NCBI RefSeq assembly: GCF_013403975.1
Contig: NZ_JABFDH010000004.1
Coordinates: 434,001-498,000 of the forward strand
Reading direction: 5' to 3'
Source of the DNA: Winogradskyella ursingii
GTDB lineage: Bacteria; Bacteroidota; Bacteroidia; Flavobacteriales; Flavobacteriaceae
DNA length: 64,000 nucleotides
Below the pieces are notes generated by a model. The model made no database searches and was not told the origin of the DNA. It saw only the letters and a list, made by a program, of their open reading frames with translations. Positions 44,101 to 55,400 of the stretch are shown here, in pieces. Positions within the stretch are counted from its first letter, which is position 1; every line of letters starts with the position of its first letter. A program made the position numbers and the translations under genes.

Positions 44101-46726
44101 AATCTGCACCATTATTTCCCCACATTAAGAATTCTTTATTGTCAAATGTTGTAGCGTTAACATCCTTATTTTCTTTGTTTGTATTATAAATATCAGTTAA
44201 CCCAATTGTTAAAATGCCTTCAATAGGACCAGACACATCCGTTGCATCATTGACGCTACTTGATTGTTTCTGGTTTAATTCTGAAATATCATCTCTGCCA
44301 ATACCTGCGATATCATAGTTATAGCCTATGTTGGCAGATTGATCCCAAATAACAGAACCATCACTATCTACATAATCTTGAGAGGTGCCATTGACACCAA
44401 GGGTAATACCATATTTAATCCCTAAGTAGGATTGAATTCTATTTCTTTCTTGTGTTAAACTGGCATCATTATTAGTATTAGAATAGGTGATGACTTCGGC
44501 AATACGGCCATCAAAACTACCATTCCAATACTGGCTTCTTCCCAACCAAAATCGTGTGTTATTGATAGAAGAAAAATCTGCAGGATCATTTGTAGTATCA
44601 CCCACTTGGTTTGCATTGAGATAGAGCTCAGCACCAGTGTCTGTAGAATTATTTCTTATATTAATTAGACTAATTTGGTTGTAATCATTACTACCAGATG
44701 TATCGGCTCTACCATATCCTGGTCCACCGCCCGTTCCAGATGTTACACCAATACAATATCCTAGGTACTCACCAGTGAACCTTGCACTGTAGGCGCCATA
44801 TCCAAATCCAGTTACATCTTCGGTTTGCGCATCATTTGTAGAAGGGTCTGTACTCGTGAATGTATCCAACGGAATCATAGAAGTCGTAATGGTTGGATCT
44901 GGCATAAGTATCACGAACATGTCAGTACTGTTAAAGCCACCTGTACCCATTAATTCGTCACGACTCCCATCGTTAATAATATAGGTCATGTCCCTATTTG
45001 CAGTCGTATTGTCATTTTCAAAATCTATAACAGGATTAAAGTTGAAGTTACGAGTAATATTATCTCTGTAAACTGGTTCTTGACCTGCAACATTTGTTTT
45101 GGCATCATTACCTCTTCCGTTATCTGCCCAAAGATTTACTAAAGAAGCATCAGTTGCTTCACTAACTCCATCAACCTTATCAGCCTTTAACCAAAGGTCT
45201 AAATTAGAAGTAACACCACCTGGTGCTTCTGTAATATCACAAAAATTAGTACCTGTTATAGTAATATTATCTATAAATATTTCATCATCATCGTCACTTG
45301 CATTGGCTCTTACCCTAAAGCGACCAGTATTGGTTGATGTTGGATGAGCTACGCGCCAAAGCGTTACCGTTTTGCTATAAAATATAGCTGAAGTAGTAGT
45401 TTCAAAGTCCGCATCTTTGGTTGCAACAGTGCCACCTTCAAAATTTTGTATTTCTATCCATGTAGTTCCGCCATCAGGACTATACTCTATTAGGAATTCT
45501 TCTCCGTCTTCTACACTATCTGGTGCAAAGAAAAATTTGAAGTCTATTTTATCATAAAAATATAGTGCAAAATTTGGCGAATCAAAAGACGATGCCGCGC
45601 CAGAATTATCTCTAACCCTTAAGCTATTGTTTCCTGCATAAGACCAGGTACCATCAGTTACTCTAGCGGCATCTGCACCTCCAGAAGTCCAGCCATCTGT
45701 TCCACTCTCAAAAGTGGCGTTGTGGATTACATATTCATCGCAAGAAATATCATTGTAGCCATTACCACGAATATTAAAATTATAGGGATTCTCATTGCTA
45801 TCATTATTCGCTATATTTAAAACTGCATTTCTTACACCTGTGGCACTAGGGTTGAATGTTACTACTAGATTAGTAGTATTAGCAGGGGCAACTGTTGCAG
45901 CGGGACTTGTTGTTACTGTGAAATCTGCTGCATTAGCACCGGTAATTGATATTGTGCCAATAGTTAAATTTGAGGTACCAATATTTTCTATGGTAAATGT
46001 TTTTGCAATAGTACCAGCAGTAACTTCAGCAAAGCCAAAATTAGTATTATCGGTTAAACTAGGTGTTGTATCTCCGTCTGTAATACTAATTCCAGAACTT
46101 GTTACGTCTATTTCTGGGCCGCCTGAGCCCGCAAGCATACTTACATTATCTATGGCAATATCACTGCTCCATCCATTAACGGTACTACCACTTATAGCTC
46201 TAAATCTTAATTTTATAGTCTGACCAACATATGTAGTTAAATCAATCGTATCTCTATTCCAGAAATCTCCTATATTACCAGAAAAGGTTCTTAAGGTCGT
46301 TGGGTAAGTTGCTCCGTTGTCAGTACTAACTTGTACTCTCAATGAACCAACATCATTACCATACATATGAAAGCTATAACTAAAAAATGCAGAAGTAGCA
46401 CTTGAAATATTAAAGCAAGGACTATCAAAATTTGCAGATCTACTAGGATAGCCTGTACCATTACCAGAGGCTTCCATGTACATGTACCATGTGTCGCCAT
46501 CTCCTGTACTTGGGCCAGTATTGACAGATGGCGTTCCACCAGCATCTCTGGTCCAATTAATATCATCTCCTCCGCCTTGAGTCCATCCTCCGACATTAGT
46601 TTCAAAATTTTGTGAATAAGGGAACGTGGAGACTGTTGTGACACATTGTGAATAGGCTAAGTCTGTAAACAAAATTGCACATATCAACAATGCCAACCTT
46701 GATAGGGTATAGGTAATAGTTTTCAT
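41162..46726 (-). CDS. Giant secreted multidomain protein with LamG domain and T9SS sorting signal
   Basis: 1854 residues, with signal peptide ending LAYSQ. Domains in order: MAM-like module (~28-198), choice-of-anchor-D/ASPM-like beta module (~205-322, with TIENIGTSNLTIGTISITGA), a second MAM/discoidin-like module (~330-490), and a concanavalin-like block starting LDLWLKADKVDG (~505-770). A LamG/concanavalin domain follows at ~1000-1160 (FTISAWVKRDAADSGTSS), then a long beta-rich region. The C-terminal T9SS type A domain is ~1780-1854 (VVTTIENIS-like segment, then LSTGTYIIKLYTDSGSVSKK). It is exported through T9SS and fixed on the surface, probably binding glycans or acting in adhesion. No catalytic domain is recognised. 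Confidence 0.88.
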   Translation of the reverse strand: MKTITYTLSRLALLICAILFTDLAYSQCVTTVSTFPYSQNFETNVGGWTQGGGDDINWTRDAGGTPSVNTGPSTGDGDTWYMYMEASGNGTGYPSRSANFDSPCFNISSATSAFFSYSFHMYGNDVGSLRVQVSTDNGATYPTTLRTFSGNIGDFWNRDTIDLTTYVGQTIKLRFRAISGSTVNGWSSDIAIDNVSMLAGSGGPEIDVTSSGISITDGDTTPSLTDNTNFGFAEVTAGTIAKTFTIENIGTSNLTIGTISITGANAADFTVTTSPAATVAPANTTNLVVTFNPSATGVRNAVLNIANNDSNENPYNFNIRGNGYNDISCDEYVIHNATFESGTDGWTSGGADAARVTDGTWSYAGNNSLRVRDNSGAASSFDSPNFALYFYDKIDFKFFFAPDSVEDGEEFLIEYSPDGGTTWIEIQNFEGGTVATKDADFETTTSAIFYSKTVTLWRVAHPTSTNTGRFRVRANASDDDDEIFIDNITITGTNFCDITEAPGGVTSNLDLWLKADKVDGVSEATDASLVNLWADNGRGNDAKTNVAGQEPVYRDNITRNFNFNPVIDFENDNTTANRDMTYIINDGSRDELMGTGGFNSTDMFVILMPDPTITTSMIPLDTFTSTDPSTNDAQTEDVTGFGYGAYSARFTGEYLGYCIGVTSGTGGGPGYGRADTSGSNDYNQISLINIRNNSTDTGAELYLNANQVGDTTNDPADFSSINNTRFWLGRSQYWNGSFDGRIAEVITYSNTNNDASLTQERNRIQSYLGIKYGITLGVNGTSQDYVDSDGSVIWDQSANIGYNYDIAGIGRDDISELNQKQSSSVNDATDVSGPIEGILTIGLTDIYNTNKENKDVNATTFDNKEFLMWGNNGADLNLAASTVTVNMSAGITPALTTNVTFTAMQRVWKVVENGGDIPEVKVRIPQTAIRNITPPGNYYMFISDTGVFDPTADYSVMTPDGSGNLETEYDFDGTKYITFGYAPQVIVERSVYFDGTNDFIDVKDNLDLNPTGFTISAWVKRDAADSGTSSIVSKSDAGFTQGYDFRVLNDNRIEIRWMNGTAQTLSSNTSIPDNQWHHVAAIYSGTEVRLYIDGVLDRSANRTAPLTTTESFYIGAAGKNAPVQFFQGNIDEVRVWDRELSIDQLRFVMNQEIADNAGQVMGTELPTSISKNDVSAIPWTELAGYYPMSVYTYTNTDDGSGNGRQGALRNLNTVDRQTAPLPYETTQNGNWDTNSTWINGNIQYIPGSASIVDPTIAVNWNIVRTNHNISIDNASLPASSLENRQLLGLYVDSNELTLIGNNASDTGNGLTVSHYLRLNGKIDLEGESQLIQPINSDLDVTATGLLEKDQQGTADTYTYNYWSAPVGETDTAKNDYQYTVQDIMYDGTNPINFTGAGYNGSGGSPITIADYWIWKFANQLDDDYSAWQHVRRTGTLRAGEGFTMKGPGTGPISAEQNYVYLGKPNNGDINLTLNAGNDYLVGNPYASAIDANQFIIDNGPELLLDELIDPLPLTSGTLYFWEHWGGGSHNLHEYQGGYATYNLSGGVAAASMGTNDPDVGTGGTPTKTPGRYIPVGQGFFVVGENTGTINFNNGQRVFQKKGGASSVFVRSTANNSNGTNGDAQNADTRMKIRLGYNSVNTIHRQLLLTIDDNATKDVDWGYDGALYLQQMDDLFWMINDGKYNIQASNEAETSSVYPLGIKTKNDGNNVITIDKLENVPSDTEIYLHDKELDIYHDLRESDYVIFLNAGEYLERFELTFSKDNNNALGIDDELIQGVNIVYSNDIEKIVLFNPNSAKINSIELFNILGQSVTTIENISESGYSEYEVKNLSTGTYIIKLYTDSGSVSKKVLVK

Positions 46727-46869
46727 AAGCGGTTAAATTTAGTTTGGGACTAAAATTATAAGCCAAACATAACCTTTAAGTCTATTAAAAGCAAATTTAT
46801 TCGACGAAATACATTAAAAGTGTTGTTTTTGTAAGAATTTTAATAAAATTTAATTCTGTAATAAATAAT

Positions 46870-46898
46870 AAAGCCGAAGAAAATACTTCTCCGGCTTT
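46870..46898 (-). terminator. Probable terminator of the M14 peptidase gene
   Basis: AAAGCCG / CGGCTTT with an inner AGAA / TTCT extension interrupted by one mismatch; on the minus strand a short T-rich tail follows. It lies between the two giant genes. Confidence 0.55.
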
Positions 46899-46921
46899 CA
46901 TTATATCAATTAAATAAATTA

Positions 46922-49900
46922 TTATTCAATAATCACTTTTTGTGAAATATTAGATGTGTCATTGCTCACTTGTACGATATAAACACCACTGTTTAAACCA
47001 TTGGTATTTATGGTATTTTCTGTTTTGTTAATATTTAATTTTTGTCTGTTTATTTCTCGACCCTGTACATCATATAGAACCAAGTCAGTATTATGGCTTA
47101 ATCGACCCTGAACAATAATCTGTTGCTCATTTTTATTGGTATATATTTTTATAGTATCCAAGTCTTGAGCATTTACGGTTAATACAGATGCTTCAAACCT
47201 TAGGTAGAAACGTCCTGTATTAGATATATTTGAACTTGGAGTAAATATATAATTAGATGTATTTAAAAGTGTATTGCTATTTGTAGCTCTGTCTTCTAAA
47301 TATATGTCATAGTCAATATTATTGTTATTGAGACTAATATTCACTTGCTGTCCAGCTTTTGCATTCACTCCCAAAGGAATTATAAGGGTATCTACTATAT
47401 CGTCTGACCCAAATGCTTGTATAGCTAAATCAGAACCATTGTTGTTTTCGACTAATTCTGAATATATAGCGAAGTCAGCAGGTGCACCCTCAAATAACTC
47501 AGCGTCGTAACCTAAGTCTAACCCTAAAGAAGCGTCATTGGTAATATAAAAATCTGTACCAAAATTCTTAGTCTCTGAATTCATTTCAAGAGCAAAATGA
47601 GTGATTTGGTTGGATGTTCTACCTTCGATAAAATCATCTGAAGAACCTGAAGATCTCATTGTTGGATTAAAGGTCATAGTACCACCACCAGTTTTTGAGG
47701 AGACAAAGAAACCTTGTCCAGGTGCTATTAACGTATTAGGATTTGCTGCGGCGTAAGCAAGATTCCATATCGTCCAGTAGCTTCCGTTGGTATTATCTGC
47801 GTCATAACCATAAACAGCTACACTTTGCGTGTCAAATTCTGTAATATTGGCATTAATAAAATCTTCTAATTTAATGTATGAGGTATATGGATTTCCAATA
47901 AGGTTCCATTGCTCAAAGGCAGTTCCTGTTTTTTCAACAGGTACATTTACGACTGATGTTGTAACGTCTCCTTTAAAAGTAAAAGTTTGATCGTCAGTGG
48001 ATGCAGCTCTATAACCTATACCAGCTTCAAGTGCACTATTCTCACTATTGGAATAAGTAATATAATCACTTACACTTTTATCAAACGGTCCAAAAAGATA
48101 ATTTGTGGTATTGTTGACTATATTGTTGTTGTTTGCAATAAAGTTTGTGAAAATTTCACCACTTACAGGTGCTGCGATTAAATCGTTTCTGTCTGTATTT
48201 GCATTAACATGACGATTGTATTTAATGTTACCATTAGCCGTACCATTAAGCAATAGACTCGAAAATTCATTAGAATCTGAATTCAATACAAATTCTCCAT
48301 TGTTTGTAATGTTTCCGTTTACTGTAATGGCATTAGCCTTATCTATATTGATTTCAGATCCAGAAGCAACTATAATATTGTTAACACTAATATCATTGCT
48401 CACATTATATATTCCATCTAAAACCATAATGTCTTCAATACCAGTTGAAATTGTGGGAGCATTTGGTGTCCATGCATTACTGCTATATATTAATCCGTTG
48501 AATAAATTTATAGTATAATCTTCAACTTCTCCGTACTGAAATGTTTCACAAGAAGTAGGAACTCCGTTCCATTTCATTGCAACTCGCATCCTTGTATTTC
48601 CGTTAAGAATAGTTGCTGGAGTTGTAATGTTACCACTTACAGCATTTCCGCCTGTTACAGGATTTACGGTAAAAACTTCTTCGCCAGCATCTTCAAAATC
48701 GCCATCTTTATTATAATCAATCCAAACACCATATCCAACAGGCTCAGTTGTTGCTGTATTATAAGTTGGAGTTATGGAAATACTATAAGTTGTGTTCTTA
48801 GATATAGTTGTTGAAATTAAAGTAAAATCCGAATATGTATCAGCACTAGTATTTGTATTATTTATTGTGTTGAAGTTTACGTCTCTGATACTTAGGAGTT
48901 CTTGAGTATCCGTTGCGGTTGCAAAGCAATTTTCGCCTAAATAAATTTGGTCAATCGCAATATCACTTCTAAATCCACCACCTGTAACAGCGGTAAACCT
49001 TAATTTTATAACACTTCCTAAATAACTGCTCAGATTTATATTTTCAATTCTCCATTCATCAAGACTCCCGTCAGCTGCAGATCTAGAAAAAATGTTTGTC
49101 CAACTAGACCCGTCGTCATCAGAAATTTCAAGATTTAATGTACCTAAATTATCACCATACATATGGTAGAAGAATGAAAGATTTGCATCAGCCAAATTGG
49201 CTATGTTATAACAAGGGCTGGTTAAAATCAAAGTAGCACCTGATCCTACGCCTCCATTTGCAGGTGTTGAAGCTTCTGTATAGAGGTAATTTCCTCCTCC
49301 AGAAATATCATCCGAAGGACCTGTTTGTCCAGAAGGTGTACCGTTAGAATCAAGTAGCCAATCTCCATCATCATTAGAGTTTTGACTCCAATCCCCTAAA
49401 CCTCCATCAAAAGTTTCTAAATACGGAAATGTATCTACAAATGCACCTGTGCAATTGATGACTTCCGTTGTTGTGAAAATTTCAGAAGTGCTATAACTTG
49501 AGTCTGTTGTATCACATGTACTCCTTATCTGTACTTCATACTCAGTTAATGGAGTCAATCCAGTAAAAGAATAATCTGCGGCAGTTAAATCAGAAACGTC
49601 AATCCATGTAGATGATCCTGTTTCACGATATCGCAAATCATAGGTTGCAGAAGGGATATTATCCCATGATACATCAGCAGTAGCAGACCTTACAGTACTA
49701 AATGCGATATTAGCAGGCACACTTAATGTACATGGGATATCTTGACTAATTATTTTAAAGTCATCTATAAAAAAACCATCATTTGTAGTAGTGTAACTCT
49801 CATTTACATTTAAGGCATCTGTCCTAAACACAAATCTAATTTTAACGTCATTAGAATTCAGTAAAGATGCGTAGCTATCGTCAATGGTAATTTCTTCCAT

Positions 49901-52213
49901 TACCCAATTATCCATTCTATCTCCGTCGTAAACTTGTCCACTACTATTTGCTTGAAAATTAGCGTAGGTACTACTTTTATTATCATGGCCTGTTGTGGCA
50001 CTAGTAGCATTTGGTTTAGTGTAATTTCCTTTTAATGATATCCAGTTAGATCCACCATCTGGTGAAGCTAAAACCTCTACAAAATCATAATTTCTTTCAA
50101 TATCCCATTTTGAATAAAACTGTATGGCAACTTCAGCAGAATTGGAAAAATCAAAACTGTTTGTAGTCGTTAGGGTTTTATTCGCATTAGTAGAATAGGT
50201 ACCTGTATTTATTGAAGTGCTTCCGGAATAAGCATCAGACGTTGTAGTTGCCCAACCGCCGGACTGTGACCAACCCGTTAAACCATCTGTATCTGGGTTA
50301 TGACTGAATAAGACTGTTGGTTGGTAATATTTTTCGTAATTAGCTTCGTAAATAACTCCATCATCATTAGACAGTTTCACGTTGTACTCAATTTTTTCGT
50401 TGGCTGATGTACTTGGGTCGAGTTCTAAGGTTGCAGTTACATTCCTTTGATTTCTAAAAGAAGGATTTGTTGTAGTCTGGATTGGAATACCTGTTTGTGT
50501 GGACGGTGAAGTAATGCTAACAATATTTGAAGAAATAGGTGTTACTGTTACTGTAAATCCACTCTGCGTTTGTCCTATTCTTTCTATACCAAAATCCAAA
50601 TTTGTTGTAGTGCTATTAATACTAGTTTGAGTTAAATCATGCAGTTTTGCATATTTACCGCCATAGTAAGCTGTAGCTAATGAGATACGCATGGATTGTT
50701 GAGCGATAGGAATAATGGTTGATGGTGTAGGCCAAAATCCTTGTCCGCCATGCTCTGGAGTGGTTGCGATAATGCCTTGCCCAGACCCTGTAGATCCATT
50801 AAGATCAGCAATTCCTCCCATCATCCAGTCATCTGGCAAACCGTTTGATTCATAAAATATAGTGGCACCATAGAGGTATCTATTATATCGAGTCATTTCT
50901 TCATGCCATCTGTAATATTCGTCTTCTCTTCCTGTATTGTCATCTGGTTCACCTCCGTAAGGATGCGGAACAGAATTGGCAAAAGAGTGATTCCAAACGG
51001 CAGATTTAAAATTTCTACTCATTATAAAATCTACCATGATTTGAGTTTCTGGTTCAGATTCTGGACTTGGTCCTCTGTAAGTACCACTTGCTCCATTGTT
51101 ATTTCCTATTGGACTAGAACCAATATCATTATATCCCCAATAATAATCGAAATTCCTATTTAAATCTACACCTCTGGTATCAGATGTGTTTCCAGTACCT
51201 CCTGTGTTTGGTCTTAAGTTTTTACGTTGAAATCTACCGCCATCATCTACTTGATTATCAGCTACAGCATCAATATGCTCATTCCATCGTAAACCATCAG
51301 GATTTACCACTGGCACAAAATAAAGTTCGTTATTATCCACAAGTTCTTTAATAGCTGGATCTGTATTGTAATTTTCTATAATATACCACATAAAGTAGAT
51401 GTTGTTCATCAAAGCACTCACTTCTCTTGAGTGAATCATGGAGGTGAACAACATTTGCGGTTTTGTATTTTCTGCTGTATTACTTTGGTTCCCGGTAATT
51501 CTTACATACCAAATGGTTTCTGGGTCCCAAAACGTTTTTCCAGTTTCAATATTTGGGTCACTTTCAAAAGAACTAGCTGTTCCTTGCCCCGAATAGGTAA
51601 GGCCATTGTTTGTAATTGTCCCTGAAGGATTTCCCCAAGTTGTCTGGTTTGTAGATGACGCATCCGTTCTTTGTGAGACAATATTTAAACCATTGGTTTG
51701 TGAATATGCGTACATATCATCCAATTCATCTTTCATTTCTTTATAGGTTAAGCATCCTGCCCAACTTCCTAAATTAAAGTTTTGGGGTACGGCAAAATCT
51801 ATTTCGTCTTCCCCAGTATACTGGATAATATTGTTAGTTATCATGTTAGAGACAGAAGATCTTTGAATGCTATTATTTGATGCTGAAGCTGCTTTCATAG
51901 CATTTAATTTTGCATTTGCAAAAGGTAAATCTTGTTCGGCCCTATCGCTATAAAAAGCAGACATATCTTCTATCTCAATTGTATACGAGATATTATTTTG
52001 CAGAAGTTTATTGATCTCAGCTTCTGATAGTTCAATTATTATATCATGTCCATCATGTTTTGATCCACAGCTAAAATCAATTCCTTGTGCGGCCATTGTA
52101 TTTATGGTTGATTCGCTAGGATTCGTGATTTTAATTCTAGAATACTTTTCTTGTGAAAAAGAAGTCTGCACCATTATAAATAATAGTACAATTAAGTAGG
52201 TAGTTTTTTTCAT
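46922..52213 (-). CDS. Secreted M14 zinc carboxypeptidase with T9SS sorting signal
   Basis: 1763 residues with signal peptide ending TSFSQ. Residues ~22-120 look like a propeptide. The M14 domain (~150-515) has zinc ligands H261 and E264 (MIHSREVSALMNN), FVPVVNPDGLRWNEH, DLNRNFDYYWGYND and the catalytic glutamate at ~486 (TTPEHGGQG). Then come a fibronectin III domain (~826-915), a MAM-like module (~920-1085), a GEVED domain (~1171-1235; WIDYNKDGDFEDAGEEVF), a beta-helix-like part and a C-terminal T9SS domain (LNSGVYIVQVSNDTSNISQK). It cleaves C-terminal residues from proteins outside the cell and is a likely nutrient-acquisition enzyme. Its MAM module resembles that of the next gene at 41162. 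Confidence 0.93.
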   Translation of the reverse strand: MKKTTYLIVLLFIMVQTSFSQEKYSRIKITNPSESTINTMAAQGIDFSCGSKHDGHDIIIELSEAEINKLLQNNISYTIEIEDMSAFYSDRAEQDLPFANAKLNAMKAASASNNSIQRSSVSNMITNNIIQYTGEDEIDFAVPQNFNLGSWAGCLTYKEMKDELDDMYAYSQTNGLNIVSQRTDASSTNQTTWGNPSGTITNNGLTYSGQGTASSFESDPNIETGKTFWDPETIWYVRITGNQSNTAENTKPQMLFTSMIHSREVSALMNNIYFMWYIIENYNTDPAIKELVDNNELYFVPVVNPDGLRWNEHIDAVADNQVDDGGRFQRKNLRPNTGGTGNTSDTRGVDLNRNFDYYWGYNDIGSSPIGNNNGASGTYRGPSPESEPETQIMVDFIMSRNFKSAVWNHSFANSVPHPYGGEPDDNTGREDEYYRWHEEMTRYNRYLYGATIFYESNGLPDDWMMGGIADLNGSTGSGQGIIATTPEHGGQGFWPTPSTIIPIAQQSMRISLATAYYGGKYAKLHDLTQTSINSTTTNLDFGIERIGQTQSGFTVTVTPISSNIVSITSPSTQTGIPIQTTTNPSFRNQRNVTATLELDPSTSANEKIEYNVKLSNDDGVIYEANYEKYYQPTVLFSHNPDTDGLTGWSQSGGWATTTSDAYSGSTSINTGTYSTNANKTLTTTNSFDFSNSAEVAIQFYSKWDIERNYDFVEVLASPDGGSNWISLKGNYTKPNATSATTGHDNKSSTYANFQANSSGQVYDGDRMDNWVMEEITIDDSYASLLNSNDVKIRFVFRTDALNVNESYTTTNDGFFIDDFKIISQDIPCTLSVPANIAFSTVRSATADVSWDNIPSATYDLRYRETGSSTWIDVSDLTAADYSFTGLTPLTEYEVQIRSTCDTTDSSYSTSEIFTTTEVINCTGAFVDTFPYLETFDGGLGDWSQNSNDDGDWLLDSNGTPSGQTGPSDDISGGGNYLYTEASTPANGGVGSGATLILTSPCYNIANLADANLSFFYHMYGDNLGTLNLEISDDDGSSWTNIFSRSAADGSLDEWRIENINLSSYLGSVIKLRFTAVTGGGFRSDIAIDQIYLGENCFATATDTQELLSIRDVNFNTINNTNTSADTYSDFTLISTTISKNTTYSISITPTYNTATTEPVGYGVWIDYNKDGDFEDAGEEVFTVNPVTGGNAVSGNITTPATILNGNTRMRVAMKWNGVPTSCETFQYGEVEDYTINLFNGLIYSSNAWTPNAPTISTGIEDIMVLDGIYNVSNDISVNNIIVASGSEINIDKANAITVNGNITNNGEFVLNSDSNEFSSLLLNGTANGNIKYNRHVNANTDRNDLIAAPVSGEIFTNFIANNNNIVNNTTNYLFGPFDKSVSDYITYSNSENSALEAGIGYRAASTDDQTFTFKGDVTTSVVNVPVEKTGTAFEQWNLIGNPYTSYIKLEDFINANITEFDTQSVAVYGYDADNTNGSYWTIWNLAYAAANPNTLIAPGQGFFVSSKTGGGTMTFNPTMRSSGSSDDFIEGRTSNQITHFALEMNSETKNFGTDFYITNDASLGLDLGYDAELFEGAPADFAIYSELVENNNGSDLAIQAFGSDDIVDTLIIPLGVNAKAGQQVNISLNNNNIDYDIYLEDRATNSNTLLNTSNYIFTPSSNISNTGRFYLRFEASVLTVNAQDLDTIKIYTNKNEQQIIVQGRLSHNTDLVLYDVQGREINRQKLNINKTENTINTNGLNSGVYIVQVSNDTSNISQKVIIE

Positions 52214-52346
52214 CAGTTTGGGATTAATGAATTTATATTAGGTGGCTAATATATTACAATAATTGAATTTTATCCACAAAATGCAAAAAAAATCGACGAA
52301 ATGCATAATACAATTTTTAAGTGATTGATATTTAATGATATAAAAA

Positions 52347-52374
52347 AAGCCCAATTCTTTAGAGAATTGGGCTT
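52347..52374 (-). terminator. Intrinsic terminator of the TolB-amidohydrolase gene
   Basis: AAGCCCAATTCT / AGAATTGGGCTT, 12 perfect pairs with a four-base loop, followed on the minus strand by a T7 run. Confidence 0.85.
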
Positions 52375-52417
52375 AATATTAATAAAAGTCTAAGTTTAAT
52401 TTTTGCTAATACGAGTC

Positions 52418-55400
52418 TTAGTTCTTAACTCCTGGTAATCCTTCTGGACGTTTTGTTTGCCAGTGAAACGTTTCTGCTTTCTTTTCTCTTGGCGCTACTT
52501 CATCTAGTGTATTGGCATCATAAACCATTCCGTTTTTGATGACGTGAGTTAAAGTATTTGTGTTTCTTAAGTTATCGAGCGGATTTTGGTTCATTATTAA
52601 AATATCTGCAATTTTTCCTGTTTCTAATGAGCCTAAATCGTCATCTAGCCCTAAAGCCTCACAACCTTTAATAGTGGCTAATCTTAACGCATCGTAATTG
52701 TCCATACCGCCACTAGCTACAGCCCAGAGTTCCCAGTGAAAACCAAGACCTTGTAATTGTCCATGGCTACCAATGCCACCAATTCCGTCAGCTTCGATGA
52801 GGTCTTTCATGAATTCTGCGTGTTTTTTAAATACATGCTCATCATCCATAAACCAACCTGGTCTTCTTCTTGATTTTTGTGCTAATTCTTCATAAGGAGT
52901 AAAACGTTGAAGTTTTTTATCATTATATGGATTTTCCCTAGAATAGAAATAATTTTCTGCCCAAGGACCTCCGTAGCTTACCAAAAGTGTTGGTGTTATC
53001 GCCATTTTAGACTCGGCTGCAACTTTAATAACATCATCATACAGAGGATAAATTGGGAAGGAATGCTCATGTCCAGGGTTTCCATCTATCATATTTACCA
53101 TATTTTGCTTAAAATCTAATCCTCCTTCTGTGGTTGGCATTAGTTTTAATTCCTTAGCTGCCATTATAAGCCATTGGCGTTGTTGTCGATTACCAACGAT
53201 ATAGCTCTTTATACTTTTAGTATTGTAGTATTCGCTGTACTGTTTTAAAACTTCTTTGGCATGATCTAAACTTTCTAAATTGTAAGCCCAAAACCCAACT
53301 CCTGGTCCTGTGCTATAAACTCTTGGACCATGAATCATCCCAGCATCTACCATATCTGCGTACGTTAAAACATCTGTTGTTGCAGTTTGAGGGTCTCTTG
53401 TTGTGGTGACACCATAAGCTAGGTTGGCGGAATAAATCCAAACCTGATTTTTATGAACTCCCCAATTTGGCCACATATGTGCGTGGGTATCTACAAAGCC
53501 TGGTGTGAGTGTTTTACCTGAAACATCGATAACTTTAGCATCGCTTGGAGCTGTAAAACTACCTGATTCCCCAATATTAGTTATTCGGTTGTTTTCAATT
53601 AAAATATCACCTTTTTCGATGACTTTTTTGCCATTCATTGTGATGAGTCTTCCGCCTTTTAAAAGAGTTTTTCCTTTAGGAATGTCACGTTTATAAGACA
53701 CCTTTACTTTGTATTCTTCTGCTTTAAATTTAGGCGTATCCTTCTTATCTTCTTTCTTTTCTTCTGTTTTGGTAGAATCGGATTCTTTCTGCGACTCCTT
53801 TAATTCTTTTTCTTTCTTTTTAGCAAGCTTTAAACTATCTGCAAAAGCTTTACCTTTTTCTAGATCATATATAAAATGACTCGATCCTAATGACCAATGT
53901 ACTTTTTTACTATCACTGGACCATTCTGGAAATTCACCACCCATAACAGTCAGCTTGTTGGCAGGGAACGCTGCATTATCTGGTTTTGCAACTGAAATAG
54001 TTGGTGTTTCACCAATCATTGGGATGATTACAGAATAGATATCATTATTGATTTTTGCAAGAGCATGTGTGCCATCTGGCGAAATACGAATTTCACTCGG
54101 TGTTGAGCCTTTGTTATTTTCTCTCCAGCCTTCCTCATGTGTTGGCATGGCTGTTTCATGGTCTTTTCCAAACACATCTGAAGATCCATAGGTCTTAATT
54201 CCCGTGAGTTTTAAATGCTCTTTTTCATCGCTGCCATCCCATCTAACCGAGATTAATCCTTTGTTTCCATGATTAAGATATACACGGTCATTTGCTTTAG
54301 TAAAATGTGGCATTCCTCTTCCTTTTGCTCTATCGATAACGGTGATTTCTCCACCTTCTGCAGGAATCCAAGCTAATGTTTCAACAGATCTGCTACTCGT
54401 TGGTCCGATAGCATCATCATAGGTTTGGGCAGAACCTTTGGTGAAAGCAATCCTGTTGGTATTATATGACCATGCAGGATCGGTATAGATGCCGCGTTCC
54501 TCAGTTAATTGAACAGCTTTTCCTTTTCCAGAAGCATTCACTTTGTACAAGTGTCCGCCATCTGGTTTCCACGTCGTAAATACAATTTGTTGACCATCTG
54601 GTGACCATGCAGGCATGGCTTCTGTAAAATCGTTATCGGTTAATCTTTTTGGAGTACCATTAAGGTCCATTATGTACAAGCGATTGAGTGCGGTAAAAAC
54701 AATCTGCTTTCCGTCTGGTGAAGGTTTTGCACCTCTAATTTGAGTCACAAAAGCTTCAGGTGAATCGTCAATAGGATATTTAAAATAAACCAATGGACCT
54801 AGGTCCAAATCTACATCTACAGAAAATGGAATTTCTTTGGCGTTTCCGTTTTCAATACCGATACTATAAATTTTACCACCATATGATGCAATTAAGTTTT
54901 TGCTGTCTGGTGTAAATGACATAGCTGGTAAAACGCCAAGTGGAGCAATAGATTCTTGGTCGTCACGCTGGACGGGATATGCCAACCAGCGCTCTTCACC
55001 TGTGTTTAGATTACGCAACACTAAACCTGTATGCTCCTCAAATCTACTTCCGTAAACCATCCATTTTCCATCTTTAGATAATGTTGGTGTAAAGGCCGAG
55101 CCATATCTTGAAGTAACATTCTCGGTTGATGCATCTTCACGATCAAAACTCATAATTTGGTATTGCGGTAATTGCGCATTATAATTCCAAGCTCCAGTTC
55201 TTGTCGAAAAATAAATATGCTTACCATCTGCACTAAAAGCTGGATCAATAAATTTCCTGGCTTTTTGTTTAGACAACAAATCTGCACCAGAACCTCCATC
55301 TTTATGTACAATAAATGGTTTTACATTTCTTCTGCCTCGTGTACCAACAATATACTCTCCGTCTGGACTCCATGATGCCGAAACATGATATTTATCTTTG

